Origin: Anarhynchus alexandrinus
Lineage: Eukaryota > Chordata > Aves > Charadriiformes > Charadriidae
DNA: 64,000 nt
NCBI GenBank assembly: GCA_008711295.1
Contig: VUYV01000047.1
Span: 1,655,131-1,719,130, forward strand
Reading direction: 5' to 3'
A program made the position numbers and the translations under genes. The notes beneath the pieces are model-generated. The model worked only from the letters and a program-made list of their open reading frames with translations, searched no databases and was not told the DNA's origin. Below are positions 13,115-25,693 of this stretch, one piece after another (within the stretch, counting starts at the first letter, position 1; every line of letters starts with the position of its first letter).

Positions 13115-14394
13115 ATTTCTGGGGCAGGAGAGCCGCCAAACACACAGAGCACCCAAGAACCAGGTAAGCATCTTGCTGCTCCTGCTGCTCTCCTGGACAC
13201 CCATCCTCTCCTCCCTTGTTGTAGAGCTTGCAGAGCCGATTCACAAAGCTAACTGCAAACTAGAAAACCTTATGTCAGGAAGAAGTCACAAGGCATCCTA
13301 ACCAGAAACATATTTGGGGAGTGAGTCAGTGGAGGGGGAAGCAAAAAAGAAAGTTGCACCCTTTTACTTGATGAAAAAAGCATATGGCAACAGCCAATAT
13401 TGTGAACAACATTCTCCACTTCTGCAACCGAGCCAGAAAGAAAACTCATGACTCAACCGTTGCGTTTCATCCAAATCTACAGAAAAAATCTCGTTCAGGA
13501 GGGGCATCTTCAGGGAGAGTCAGCAAGAACCGATTTAGCCGGTTCATTAACTGAATTGTTTGGAGAGGGTAAAATTATTTTGCAGAAGCTTTTAGGCTCA
13601 TTTTAAAGCCCTGATTTAAACCCGGCTGAGACGGTGGGGAAACAAGTGCACTCTGCAGACGTATATAACGCACGGAATATATGCATCCACGCTCGCGTAC
13701 ACACACGCTTTCTCCAGATACCACAGAATAAACTCCGGAGGACCTTAACGCTTCCACAGAAACAGCTTGCATCCAGAGCTCCTGCTTCCCCCAGAAGGCT
13801 GCGAATATGTCACCGTAAATCATAAATCCAAGGAGGCCAAGAATGCCATCATGATTATGAAATATAACTCGAAATTGGCAAAACATTCGCTGCGAAAGCA
13901 GCACAACTCTGATTTTCTTTGGGCAGCTAGAATAAAAGAATAGGACGCCTTGCAGAACGCAGGGCCAAGACGGTCTGCAGATGTTTTCAGGCACTGTGAC
14001 TCGCTGAGGCTACTCAGAATGAACATGCACGGCAGGGAGAGGCAGTCTGGAGCAGCCAGCCCTCCACGGGTTTTTTTTTTTCTCCCTGAGACTTTGTGGT
14101 TGCAGATGTCAAAGCTGTAACGCTCGGTCAGCCCAGTGACTTGGGAAAGAAAGTGAATAATCCCTAGAAAGCCGCCTGGCGATGCCGGGTGGGAAGTTAT
14201 CGCCTGCAGGAGGTCAGACAAGATGTGTCGGTCCCTCCTGACTCGAGCCATCCATCAGTGTCCGGGTTTGGGCAGCTCTGGGCGGGGAAGCGATGGCTCG
14301 TGTTGCCCTAGCATGGGGCTACAGCCCAGCTGCTCTTTAGAGGTTGCCCACTGAAAACGGGCCACAGACTGTGCACCAGATAACCAACCCTCCA
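13115..14394. other. Intergenic, no gene recognised
   Basis: No domain, RNA gene or repeat family was recognised. A minus-strand frame at 13575-13994 is open for 139 codons but has no recognisable content. Confidence 0.45.
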
Positions 14395-14975
14395 GGTCAG
14401 CAGGTCGAGGGAGGTCATCCTCCCCCTCCACTCTGCCCTGGTGAGGTCACATCTGCAGTACTGGGTCCAGTTCGGGGCTCCCCAGTTCAAGCAGGACAGG
14501 GAACTGCTGGAGAGAGTCCAGCGAAGGCTACGAAGATGCTCAGGGACTGGAGCATCTCTCTCTGAGGAAAGGCTGAGAGCCCTGGGGCTGTTCAGGCTGG
14601 AGAAGAGAAGGCTGAGAGGGGATCTCATCAATGCTGATCAATCTCTAAAGGGCGGGTGGCAAGAGGACGGGGCCAGGCTCTGTTCAGAGCAACAGACTCT
14701 GTTCAGTGGTGCCCAGCAACAGGACAAGGGGCAACGGGCACAAACTGGAACACGGGAAATTCCATCTCAACATGAGGAAAAACTTCTTTGAGGGTGACGG
14801 AGCGCTGGCACAGGCTGCCCAGAGAGGCTTTGGGGTCTCCTGCTCTGGAGATCTTCAAACCCCACCTGGATGCCATCCTGTGCAACCTGCTGTGGGTGAC
14901 CCTGCTCTGGCTGGGGGTTGGACAAGATGAACTTCAGAGGTCCCTTCCAACCCCTGCCAGTCTGGGATTCCATGA
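14395..14975 (+). mobile_element. CR1 LINE fragment of a second, older subfamily
   Basis: The segment follows CR1 ORF2 in order: a CACATCTGCAGTACTGGGTCC block (compare HLQY in the younger copy), [34 protein letters not shown] sequence, then AACATGAGGAAAAACTTCTT and TGCCCAGAGAGGC. It ends at CAGTCTGGGATTCC and lacks the tandem ATTCTATG tail. Frameshifts split the reading frame into at least three pieces. Diagnostic differences from the 12461 copy, such as TTCTTTGAGGGTGACGGAG, show a different subfamily. Confidence 0.9.
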
Positions 14976-17080
14976 CAGGCTCAGAGAGGGGTTCCAGTTC
15001 CCCTGGAGATGTATGCCGTGAGCTCCCTGCTCCACTTCTGCGAGATCCCACCTAAGCGGTAGCTGCATTGCAGGACCGTCCCCGGGCTGAGCGTGGTCGC
15101 TGGGGCAATTAAATACCACCAGGAGAAGCCTTGCGATGGCGATGTTTTGGGTGAGCAGCAGTGCCTTAGTTCAGGTGTGAAGGGATCACTCAGCCCCCAG
15201 GAATAAGAGGGTGCCGGGGCAGGCACAGGGCTGAGCCCCTCGGGGAAGGAGAGGGCCGTAGCTCTGGTGCCGCTCGCTGCCATCCACCATCGCCCACGTC
15301 TCCTGCCGGGAGCATCAAGCTACAACATGTGTCGAACACGTGCTGGCTGATAGGCATCAGGCTGTTCCACAAGGCTGCCAAGCTTCGCCTTGATTTAATC
15401 AGCGCTTTTCCTGCCTGTTCTTTCCTTCCCCCCACCTCGCCCCCAACCAAACGCAGATGTGGTCTCTCCAAGGCGCAGGAGACGGCAGGTTTCTTCCGTG
15501 ACAGCAGAGCACGCATCGTCGGGAGGAACGTTTCTACCCTCTTCCCTTTTCTGCAGCCGCCACAACGCGACCTCACCTCCCTCCCTTCCCCCTGCTGATT
15601 TTTAATACTCGAGTTTCTATGAAAATTTAAAAAAAACCCAACAAAAAAACAACAACCCCCAAACCCCACACTCAATCGCATGCGAGGGGCAGCCTGGTAA
15701 GCATAAAGGAGCCAACCTGGGGCTGTCCCAGATGAATGTTGAGCTTCGTAAACACCCGATATTCAGCTGGTACTTCGGTATAAGCCCTTCCCGCAAAGCA
15801 CACAAGGCTGAGCGCCAGTGCCGCAGCCCAGCTGCTTAAAGATTCCTTTTCCAACAGCATCTCACCTCAGACACAGCGCAGAGATGAACCGTCGCGGGTC
15901 CGGGAGCATTAAAAGGCGTCGGGGAAATAACCGGTGAAAGGTAGCGGGTGGCATCGCTGGAAGACGCTCCTGGGAGAGACCGGTGGGGAGATAAATGGGG
16001 TTTGTTTTGGAAGCGGTCTGCTCTTCTTCGCAAATAGCTCTCGCCGTTTCCTTACCGAAAGCACACCGAGCAAAGCTGAAAGTACGTCGAGCTATTTTTA
16101 AACTGAAGTATTGGTTGCTTAAAAGTAATCGCGAATGTGAAAATGATTTCTGGCAAATGCCACAGTATTAAACGCTCTGGAAAGTTATCCAGAGCGGGAC
16201 ATGGGCGCTTTCAGACTGAGAACACGCGTGCGCCTCGTTTGGCCCTTCAGCACAACAGAACGGGAGCGGGACGACGAGGTGGGAAGACAAAATGTTTGTG
16301 CACGTTTTGGAGGGTTCTCTTCATCCTGCAGAGATTTTTGCCTTTTGCGTTCCGACGCCGATTCACACCCGACCCGGGAGGCGGTGGGGAGCACGTCCCT
16401 GCCCGGCCGGGCTCCCCGCGCCGAAGCGTAGGGCTCGCGGCAGCCCCACGGTGAACGGTGGCGAGGGGGCAGCCCCGCTCCCTCCCTGTGGGCTGGATTT
16501 TGCAGCTCTGGCCAACTCAGCACCTGGGTTTCACGAGCACCACCACCCCGAGACCATGGCTGTTTACACCAGCCCGGCCTTTGCCCACCCCCATCATTCC
16601 CAATTGCCCTTACCACCGTCAAGGGTTAATCCCAGTTGTCTCCATCCCCCAGCCTGCTGGGTCCTTACCCTGCAGAACCTGAATATTTGGGGTCCAAAAC
16701 CCCCAGCACACGTCGTGACTCAGTTCTGAAACCACAAGCTGTGAAAATACACCAGAGACTATGTGGTCCGTCAGCCTTTTTCCGGTGGTAGCACAAACTC
16801 GTTTCCAGTTTTGGCTAGGTGTGAGAGACAGCAGTAGACGGAATGATATCCCAAATTTAAAGCCAGCAGAGCTGCTCTCCTTTCCCCCTTCCCGTGGCTT
16901 CATTTCCCAACCAGTCTGGGCTTTGCAGGCAGGAGGACATGAACACCACCATAGAAAAAGCAGAATTAAACCACAGCGTGATTTCTCTGTTGGAGAGACA
17001 GAAGGGTTCAGTGCTGGCCAACCGGCAACCTAAATGCAAAGGCCTTTTATTCCCCTCCAAATAATGCGTATTACACAGAA
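14976..17080. other. Intergenic, includes a CpG-rich patch at about 16190-16450
   Basis: No gene is recognised. CG dinucleotides cluster at about 16190-16450 (for example ACACGCGTGCGCCTCG). Just upstream, 16070-16180 is AT-rich unique sequence. I could not identify a transcript start or exon here. Confidence 0.4.
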
Positions 17081-17598
17081 GCTCAACATGACCCGGCAAT
17101 GTGCGATCGCAGCCCAGAAGGCCAACCACATCCCGGGCGGCATCAGAAGAAGTGTGGCCAGCAGGGCGAGGGAGGGGATTCTGCCCCTCTACTCCACTCT
17201 CGTGAGACCCCACCTGCAGTACTGCATCCAGCTCTGGAGTCCTCAGCACAAGAAGGACATGGACCTGCTGGAGCGTGTCCAGAGGNNNNNNNNNNNNNNN
17301 NNNNNNNNNNNNNNNNNNNNNNNNNNNNNNNNNNNNNNNNNNNNNNNNNNNNNNNNNNNNNNNNNNNNNNNNNNNNNNNNNNNNNNNNNNNNNNNNNNNN
17401 NNNNNNNNNNNNNNNNNNNNNNNNNNNNNNNNNNNNNNNNNNNNNNNNNNNNNNNNNNNNNNNNNNNNNNNNNNNNNNNNNNNNNNNNNNNNNNNNNNNN
17501 NNNNNNNNNNNNNNNNNNNNNNNNNNNNNNNNNNNNNNNGAACTCGATGATCTTCAAGGTCCTTTCCAACCTAAACCATTCTATGATTCTATAATTCT
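17081..17598 (+). mobile_element. CR1 LINE 3' fragment interrupted by an assembly gap
   Basis: The left part (17081-17285) matches the start of the 12461 copy, including the [20 protein letters not shown] sequence. The right part (17540-17598) is the CR1 3' end with GATGATCTTCAAGG and an ATTCTATG tail. The centre is Ns. Aligned to the 12461 copy, the missing part should be about 393 bp, while 254 Ns are given. Either the gap size is underestimated or the copy has an internal deletion. Confidence 0.93.
17286..17539. other. Assembly gap (254 N)
   Basis: This is an uninterrupted N run placed inside a CR1 copy. Both flanks are CR1 in the same orientation, so the hidden sequence is most likely CR1. 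Confidence 0.99.
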
Positions 17599-20500
17599 AC
17601 ATTCACCTAAGAAAAGGTAGGAAGAGCAACAAGTACTAAAGGCACCTCAGAATACGATCCCAAACTCACTGAAGTCAAGGGAAGACCTTTGTTTCAGCGG
17701 GGTTGGGACTGGAGAAGTAGCATAAGCAGGACCACATTGGTAGCTGGAGATGGTTTGTCACGTTACCAGTTCTATCATGTTAGAAAGAAAAAAATCTGGA
17801 TTCATAAGGCACTGGAGAAGGTTAATTTCTACTTGAATCAGCTATTATGAGTTCAAAACCCAACCTAAAGGAGCCTTCTTATAAACTGAAGAAAAGTAGT
17901 AAAACCCCCAAAACTGAGACGCTTTGGCACAAAAGTGCTTGAAAATCATGTTTTAAAATGGAAGTCAAGGATCTTCTTTATCAAGGGGTACGGTGAAATG
18001 TTAAGACCCTTTAAGGAGCTGCTCTGGGACCACTCTGAGACGAGATACGGACTTTCAAGGAGGTACTGAAAGAGCCATAAACCCAGCAAGAACAACAAAC
18101 TGGAGGTGGCGTCCTCGGAGCTCGAGTGCCTGGTCAGGGCTGTAGAGAAGGCTGCTCTTCACCTCTCCCATGTCCATGCCCACAATTGATGGGGCACCAG
18201 GGAACGGGCAGAGTAGCTGCAAGAAATGGTATTTTATTTAAGAAACAAAGAGAGAAGTTAATCTGTGGCAGATGCCCGCAGAATTCTCAAATGAAAACCC
18301 TCTCTTTGGATAAATCAGCGAGGACTTCAAAACCGCAAGAGATTGCTCCTGGGACATCTTCTCATGTTTGCAGGGGACTCGACTTTTCGCTCTCAAAGGG
18401 AAAGGATTGGCCAAGGTCTGCCAGTCAAGAGCTGCTGCAACTGCAGCTGGGGAGACAGTGCACTTTCGGGGGAAAAAAGCTGATGTTGGAATTTGCTTTC
18501 TAATGGGACCAGAGAGGACTGACCTCTGGGGCGATCTGCAACTTTGAAAGCCAAGCATTTCTCTCCATGGATTAGGGCTTCTCCTCTTTTCCCTTGGAAG
18601 AGGAGACCGTGTCGACACGCTGTGAGCTGTGCACGCAGTCTGAAGTGCTTCCGCAACGGCACGCAGAGAAACACAAAACATTGTGACATCTACAGCAAAG
18701 CGTGGGTGAAACGGGCCTCCGGGGCTGCAGGAGAAACCCAAAGAGCAAGGAACCAGTCTTGGGAGAGGCCAGCCCAGATCCACGCCTCGCTAACACGCCA
18801 AAATCCATCGACAATGACAGAAAATGCTTTGTCAAGTGCCAGAGTTAAGCTGACCGACGGAAGACACAGACGCAGCGATGAGAGAACATGCAAACCCAGC
18901 CTGAAAAGCTAAAGGCATCCAGCCGGGCTTTGCTGACGCTGGGCTTTCGGGAGAAGTCTCGGGGATCACAACTTGGGTTTCAAAGTTCCACTTGACGTCT
19001 TGAGGATGCACAGGCCACGCTCAGACGTTCACGGGGCAAGCTTCAATTCCAGCGGGCAGAAATCAAAGCAGAAACGGAAAGCGAACGCTCCAGAAAAGGC
19101 TCAAGTGCAGCGGGTAAGAGATGAAAAAATACCCGTGGAAGAGGGAAGGGAAAGCTAAACCAAGGGAGAGTGTGCTTTTTTTGGAGAATGGACATTAAAT
19201 GCAGATCAAACATGGAATGGAAAGAAAAACGTCCATCCGATAAACCAGAAAGGGGTCTTGTCACACAGGTGACATTTCAAACAAAGATTTTAAAGCTTTT
19301 CATAAAATCAGCCCCGACAAGAAGCATGGACTCTGGGGAAGCAATGAAAAGTGGTCGCAGATGGAGAGCAACCAGCAAGATAATGCTTGGAAAACTGGAA
19401 ATAACTCTGTACACGTGGCAGACTGTTACTGGGTCTCGGTGTGTAAAAGCTTACTGAACCCCTGATGGCCACGGAGGACGTATGGTGGAGACGAGGGAGG
19501 TGACCCTGTAAAACACCATGGGTCAACCACCTGCAGTCCGACCGCAGTAGAAAAATGATGTGCGGAGGCAGAAACCTAATCTCCGAGCTCAGAAGGGAAA
19601 AAATGGGAAACACCGCATTTCAAATCAACTTGCTGGGCAGAGGGCACACAAATACACGTGAACTATCTAACTGCAAACAGTTGACACAGTGATTCATGAA
19701 CTCAACTTGAAATCAATCCCCACCGATTTCGCCGCCGGCAGAGCCGGCTCGAGTGATGAGCGGTGTGGGAAACGAGCACCAGGACAAGAGAAAACCGTGG
19801 AGGAGGAAGAGGTGACAACCAGGCGTAATATATATATATGAGAATGTGAAACGTTCAGTTCTGCCTAATACTAATTAGGAAAGGAGATAAAAATAATTGG
19901 AAGTTGCCAGCTAGACTATCACGGTAAAATAAAGCAAAGGGCCTCTAACTCCAGAAACACGGGCAATAAAAGCAGAGAGAAAGAATATATAGGGGAAGGG
20001 AGGTTGTGGTAAAACCATGCCAGAATAATTAGGAGCAAAGGGATGGCATTCAGTAAAAAGAGGAGAAAAAAAATAATAATTAAAGCTGATTATCTGCAAA
20101 AATTACCTCGGAGCGAAAAAAAACAACTCTAAGCGTCAAATTTGGACAAAGTACTCAAGGACGTTTCAGCAAACAGCTCAGTATCAGTCAGAAGACTGAC
20201 AACAGCGCAGTACATTTCCCTTATCTTGGTTTCTCAAGAAAAACCACCAGTCAACACAGCTTGTAAAGCTAAACATCATTCTTGCAGAAGAAAACAAGTC
20301 AGTAATTGGAAGCCAGGACATTCCAGCTCTATATTATGCCACGGACCATCTGACCAGAAAGTTTTAAGCGTGAAATTTAGACTCCAGCATGCAGAGACGT
20401 GACCCTGCTTGAATCTTTGTTCCACTGCAGAACAGAAATGGGGCAACCCTGTTTTCTAACGCCTGCAAAATTCAATTATCAAATAGCATTTCGTCTTCGC

Positions 20501-22250
20501 AGGAGGATGAGAGACCTTTTTTTGAGGATTAAAAAGATGAAAGCCTGCCCACAGCACGTTAACACCCTTGCATGCACTTAATAAATCTCCATTTATTCTT
20601 TCGAGGTATGTTTTATCCTTGCAATTAAGCTTGGGGATTAGTAGATGCTCTGTGAAGTTACAAATTAGAACAGAATCATACATACAGACGTCCATTAACT
20701 CGGGAAAAATGCAAAGCGGGTACTGGTCCTTATTATCCCTTCTCCTACCGGCGATCGGGTTTACTTCTCAGCTCTACCTTCTCCCGGCTTTACCAAGGGG
20801 TTATGTACATTAAAGTAGGATCTCATCCCTTATATGGAGAGCAGTCAGCAAGTACCAGCACGTTCCGATGCGAGGGGAACAGCTATTCCATAAATCTGAA
20901 ACATGTTCTGGACAACAGCAGAGTTTACGCAGACCACAAGAATTATAGGAATTAACCCCCTTTTGTTTACAGCGTTTAAAAAGAGATCTAGCGTAGACCC
21001 AGGAGTGTAAGGGGATATCACAGCAGTGACAACTCAAAGTACTGAAACACAAACCATGCACATTTGGAAATGTTTTGCGCGTTCTAAATATAAAAGAAGA
21101 TTCTCCTTTTATGTTTAAGTTCTCCTAATTAGGAAGAGCTGATTAAACAACTTATCTGGAGAGCCAGTAGTATAAACAAAAGCCTGTTTTCTGGAGCAGA
21201 GGTGTCAAGCTTCCTTCTCTCAGAGGGTTATTTTAATTTTTTTTACGACTGTTCATCAACCAAAATAAACACGTCAGGCAGGAGAGTTACAATTCGCTGA
21301 GGCTAGATGGATTTTTTCAGAGCTCCACACTGGACACTGTCTGAACATCTTTACCGGGTAGAGAGCACTGCTATAAAAGCCGCGCAGCACTCGGTCATCT
21401 TCTTCCCTTCCCATTCCCCTCCGCTCCCTCCCTTCCCCTTTTTCTTTGCATTGTTTTCCCCCCCTTCATAATTATTCCTAAATCCGCAAGCCCAACACAC
21501 GGGCTGAGCTCCCAATTCCTTTCCCCGTTGCACTGCGCAGCAGGGAAACAAGCCACAGCCCAAAGCAGTAGTATTAGGGAGAGGAGCCACCTTCTCCCCA
21601 CCCCAAATTTCAGGAAGGGGCAGTTTTAGGAAGGGACGTCTGGGTGGTTTCCACCTCTCCGAGCCACTGGCTGAGGCTGTCTGCTGGTGCGGGCTGATGT
21701 TACCACATCTGTTTACGCTGAGAACACCATTCACCAACACCACAGCTCAACTTTTTAATTTTTTTTTTTCTAACAAAAGTTTAGATCCCGCAGCTTCTAC
21801 ATGAGCCACACAGATCAGAAATGCCTCAGCCAGAGGCAGCTCAGAGGCCACACAACTGACACTTCTACTCCAGAGCCTTCCGCGCTGTTTTAAAATCTCA
21901 GCAACGACCTCTCCGTGTTTCATTTGGAGATTATTTCCTTTCATCGCAACGCGTCTCTCTTGACTTCTCCTGAATTAGTTTCAGACACAAACCTAATCTA
22001 AGCTCTGGTGTTCTCCGGCCTCACCACGTTTATTTGATGCTGCTCTCTTTCCTCTTGGTAGGACCCTTGTGCATAAATATATACATCCATACATTTTTTA
22101 TACAAATGCACACACACATATATCCATTTAATAACGGGAAGCAAAAGACAGCTGGATCCTCTGCAAACCAAGTCCGATGTGAGGTCAACACCTTCACGTG
22201 CCTGAGAAACACTTGGGACCTAAAAAGCCAAGGCAGTTACTTACCTTCGA
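17599..22250. other. AT-rich intergenic region downstream of DDHD1
   Basis: Composition shifts to AT-rich here. A short (TA)n lies at about 19829-19839, and a CA/TA run near 22108. No exon, RNA gene or transposon family was recognised. In mammals the next gene on this side of DDHD1 is FERMT2 in the same orientation (from general knowledge), but I see none of its coding sequence. Confidence 0.45.
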
Positions 22251-22269
22251 GAAGAATGTGACTGATGTC

Positions 22270-23137
22270 GTTTGTGTGAAACCACAAATATTTATTTTTA
22301 ATGAAAAAATACTTAAAGTGTGCCACAGTGTCCATATATTCATTTGAATAGTAGTACAAAGATATGTATTTCTGAGAAAAAGTCTTAAACACTGTAGAAA
22401 ATAAATGTGGTTCTTAAATTATGTCAAAAGAAACCAGTAAAAAAGTAATGTTTTATACACTGGAATAAAATGAAACAATTAGAGATAATAATAAATTATA
22501 ATTACAGTATTTCAAATATTTGCTTCATGCTTTTTTCAGCATTAGTTTCTAAATGTGTCACGTATAATACGCCCTCAGAAGCCACCAGTCGGAATGGTCT
22601 CTCAATGGTACTGTGGATAATAGGATGTGGAGCTGAATAAAGTCCCGGAAAAATGACACCACCGTTTGTTATTTACTGATACATAAAACATCAGAACATG
22701 GCAGTTTTAGGTTTGTATCTAACATATATTTTTGTTAATGGAAATTAATTTAGCTGTTTTTTTTTTTTTAAATCAACTAATTTTTTATACTTTAATGAAC
22801 TAAACAGCAATTATGGTCATTAACAAGTATGTCACCCAAGCGCACCGCACAACCGTGCTTACGGGATGCTACACGTCGGATCGGCTTTTATACAGTCAGA
22901 GTTAACAAGAATTTGGAATCATTTCAGGTCTAATTAAGCACTGCAAAAGGTTTAAAACTATAAAGTGCTTTTAAATACAAATCATTTTTGCTCTTTAGAA
23001 ATAGGAAAAAATCCAAACATGCACTTAAACCTGAAACCTCCATGCCATATATACTGCCGTTCAGCAGGAAAACAGCAGTTTTGTGCCATTTGTTTTAAAA
23101 TTGCCTTTCCCATCCCGCCCCGTCCCCAGTCAAAAAT
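22270..23137 (-). other. DDHD1: DDHD1 3' untranslated region (proposed)
   Basis: The DDHD1 stop codon (TGA) occupies 23138-23140 on the minus strand. The sequence after it is AT-rich, free of CR1, and continues to the first good minus-strand poly(A) signal at 22291-22296, giving a 3'UTR of about 0.87 kb. The end point is inferred. A longer form using a second minus-strand AATAAA near 22029-22034 is possible. Confidence 0.6.
22291..22296 (-). terminator. Candidate DDHD1 poly(A) signal AATAAA
   Basis: TTTATT on the plus strand reads AATAAA on the minus strand. It is followed after 6-20 bases by TTTGTGGTTTCACA, a GU-rich stretch that could act as downstream element, with cleavage near 22275. 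It is the only canonical hexamer I found in the 850 bp after the stop codon. Confidence 0.55.
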
Positions 23138-23319
23138 TCAAATAGTGTCTAAATTGGACTTGTCAGTATCTTCTTGGTCGTGTTTGTACATGAAGGTTAG
23201 CAGGAAAAGAGCAATATCCAGAGATGACCAATAGGCAGTGTGGGATGTGACTGCGGACCAGTATCTGCTCTCCACGAGACCTTCCCTGAGCTCGAAATCA
23301 ATCCTGTGCTCCAGTTCCA
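23138..23319 (-). CDS. DDHD1: DDHD1 last coding exon (end of DDHD domain, stop)
   Basis: This exon encodes the last 59 residues and the TGA stop. It completes a split valine codon (G|TG) from the exon at 25694-25876. The acceptor is TTTTCCAG just above 23319. The segment contains HRIDFELREGLVESRYW and SHTAYWSSLD, which hold three of the four residues that name the DDHD domain: Asp479, His498 and Asp506, counted from the first whole codon in this window. A hydrophobic ALFLLTF stretch follows, then an acidic tail ending LDTI. In the family this domain is required for phospholipase activity and binding of acidic lipids such as PI4P. All key residues are intact. The assignment is from recognised similarity to vertebrate DDHD1. 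The paralog DDHD2 differs in this tail. Confidence 0.95.
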
Positions 23320-24247
23320 CTGGAAAATGAACAAGAAACAAAAACGTTGTTAGAATTTTATCTCAGCACCAGAAGAAAACACCGGCACGTTTCTCCATCA
23401 GTTTTGGGTTCTGATTCTACTCGCTCTATATAAAATGCACATAATATCTCTGTGTTTACATTGAACTGTACACTCACCTATATCAATCTTGATTTTTAAT
23501 AATATGTACATACATTTTTATGCACACGCGTTTGGCACAAACTTGGCCTAAGAGCGGTGCTCAGTTCAGGCAAAAAAAAAGAAAAGAAAAGAGAAACCAT
23601 ACCTAAAACTTGGAAAAAGCTGGCATTTTTTTAAGCAGCTGTTTTCCTTATAGTAACTACATAAATATGTTTATTTATGCCCCGTATGATAACCACACAG
23701 AAGTACCCCGCAAACGTTGAGGCCCCATTAGAAACATTGACTTTCAGAAGGTGGATGCTCGGAGTTTTCTGAAATAAATGGACTTCTCGCATCTTTAGCG
23801 GCCATACAAGGAGACTACACCCAATAGTATAAACCCCTTCTGAAAAGCAGCCGTCCCTAACGCAGCGCTCGCCCTTTTCATTTCCAGATTATTCCAAATA
23901 TATTTCAGCAGTCATCCTTTCATTTCAATGGTGGGTTTGATTAATACCACATTCAAAGCAATTTTCACTGCATGTTTAACTGGGCCAATGGCGAACCTAT
24001 TGTTAAGGCACTTTAGCGGTTAGAGAATCTCTACGAGGAGCAATAGAATAAAAAGGACAAAACTAAAAAGCCTGCTTAGCTACAAAAGCCAAAACCCCAT
24101 ATTGAGTAAAAAATGCAGCCATTTATCAAAGCCCGTTTCAAGGAATTTTAATTCTTGGCTCAAAGAGAAGAGCGCCTAAAGGGAGCAGCGTCGCATGAGC
24201 GCTGCCTCGGCGGTGGGGGCACCGCGGCTCCCGGGGAACCACACACA

Positions 24248-24475
24248 CAGAATCACAGAATCTCCTACATTGGAAAAGACCTGTAAGATCATCTCATCCA
24301 ATCATTAACCCAACACTGACAAGCCCACCACTAAACCACGTCCCTCAGCACTATATCTACACGACCCTTAAATACCTCCAGGGATGGGGACTCCACCACC
24401 GCCCTGGGTAACGCGGTCCAATGCCCGATGACCCCTTCAGTCAAGAAATTCTTCCTAATATCCAACCTAACCCCC
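24248..24475 (-). mobile_element. CR1 LINE 3' fragment of a divergent subfamily
   Basis: Plus-strand text starts CAGAATCACAGAATCTCC and continues with GGAAAAGACCTGTAAGATCATC. It then gives CCCACCACTAAACCACGTCC, TACCTCCAGGGATGGGGACT and AAGAAATTCTTCCTAATATC. The 'CACTAAACCACGTCCCTCAG' section is typical of another CR1 subfamily than the majority here. The same type occurs at 54832. Confidence 0.88.
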
Positions 24476-25028
24476 CCCAGGAGCTAAGGAGCAAGGAGAG
24501 GGAGTCAGAGCCTCCCAACACCAGGAGACAACCACAGCCGTTTCCACCGAGAGGCGTACAGATCCCAAACCCCCAGTGGCCCCCGCAGGAAGGACGCCCC
24601 GAACGGCTCCAGGAGAGGCCGTTAGAGGAGTTTGGGCGGCAGCCAAAGCCCGCCGCCAGCCGAGCGGCCGCCCTCTCAGAAGCGAATGCTTGGGCCCCGG
24701 ATTGCATCATTCAGCTCGCAGCCTCCTCGGCCGCCCCTCCACGTCCTCCTTCTACGGAGCCCAGATGGGCTTTCAGCCCAGAGGGATGCGGGAACCGGTG
24801 CAGAAAGCCCCTCGATGTGCCAACCGCCCTCTCCCCACCCCCGAAAGGACCTCATCGGCAGCTCCATGATATTCACACCACTATTTTCCTCAAGTTTAAA
24901 ACAAAGTCTCTGTCCCCACGCACTGACTCAGACAGGTTATCTGTTGAAATTAGCAGCGATGAACGGGCGGCAATGTATCACGTGAACGCTATCACAAGAT
25001 ACAACATTCTTGTGACTCCTTAGATTGC

Positions 25029-25110
25029 AAAAAAGAAAACCAAAAAAAAAAAAAACCAGGCCTTCCAAAAGAGCCAAAGAAAAAATAAANAAAAAAAAAA
25101 AAAAAAAAAA
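25029..25110 (+). repeat. A-rich tract with a single N
   Basis: Several A runs (the longest over 20) are separated by short mixed sequence. The N at 25090 sits inside the run, where read-length error is expected. In the DDHD1 transcript this is a U-rich intron segment. Confidence 0.85.
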
Positions 25111-25693
25111 TCAAGTATGAATTTCTGTAAAGGAAATACCTATACTTTTCCAAAAAAATCCAGCTGCTGAAATGGCACTTTCTGTTCTGGGCAGTTCAGA
25201 TCAGGACAAGGGCAGCTTCTGTTTCTGTTTCCAGTCCTACGTGCCTTTACATCCAGATTGCTTCAGAATTGCAAATGTATGGGGAAATTTAAATAAATCC
25301 ATTTTACCATAACTGGTGAGCGGGATTCTCTGCAGCAAATATATCAGCTTTCCTAGCGGGAGTCTAGAAACTACTGATACACAGATCTCATTAGCCAAAA
25401 CTCATATATGCATATATACGTGTCAGCGGTGTACACGTATGTACAAATACCTATACAGATAAACCTCCTTTAAAAGACAAAAGGACAAAAGGCAGAACAA
25501 AGAGTCGGTCCTTGGACAGTCTTAACAGATACAAAAAGCAGGACCGGATTCAATTTTTATCACTTCGGAGCAAACCAACAAAATTAAATAGGGGCATATG
25601 TTGTTAAGGCATTCCCAGCCTCCCACGGCATACAGGTGCAGCCCACCAAAGGTCTTCTTCCCACGGGGTTTGCACGGTGGACTCCTCACTGAC

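Larger units (their letters stand above)
23320..25693 (-). other. DDHD1 intron (last), with CR1 and a GC-rich block
   Basis: The donor is GTCAGT below 25694 and the acceptor TTTTCCAG above 23319. The intron holds a CR1 fragment at 24248-24475, a GC-rich block to about 24860, and a long A-tract with one N at 25090 (a U-tract in the transcript). An open frame at 24421-25023 on the plus strand runs out of antisense CR1 and is judged fortuitous. Mammalian DDHD1 transcripts have an optional segment at this junction. I looked for a matching exon here and did not see one. Confidence 0.8.

Noticed and set aside
12462..13115. A 217-codon plus-strand open frame as a host gene
   Set aside because: The protein is the CR1 ORF2 C-terminus, and near-identical pieces recur at 17081, 39641, 50551 and elsewhere.
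22108..22125. CA/TA run as a significant microsatellite
   Set aside because: Too short and interrupted to be more than background.
1..22250. Coding exons of the neighbouring gene expected from mammalian synteny (FERMT2)
   Set aside because: None of its conserved protein segments was recognised in any frame. The gene probably lies beyond the left edge.
24421..25023. A 200-codon plus-strand open frame followed by an A-tract as a processed gene copy
   Set aside because: It starts in antisense CR1, has no recognisable protein content and has no AATAAA before the A-tract. It also lies antisense in a DDHD1 intron.
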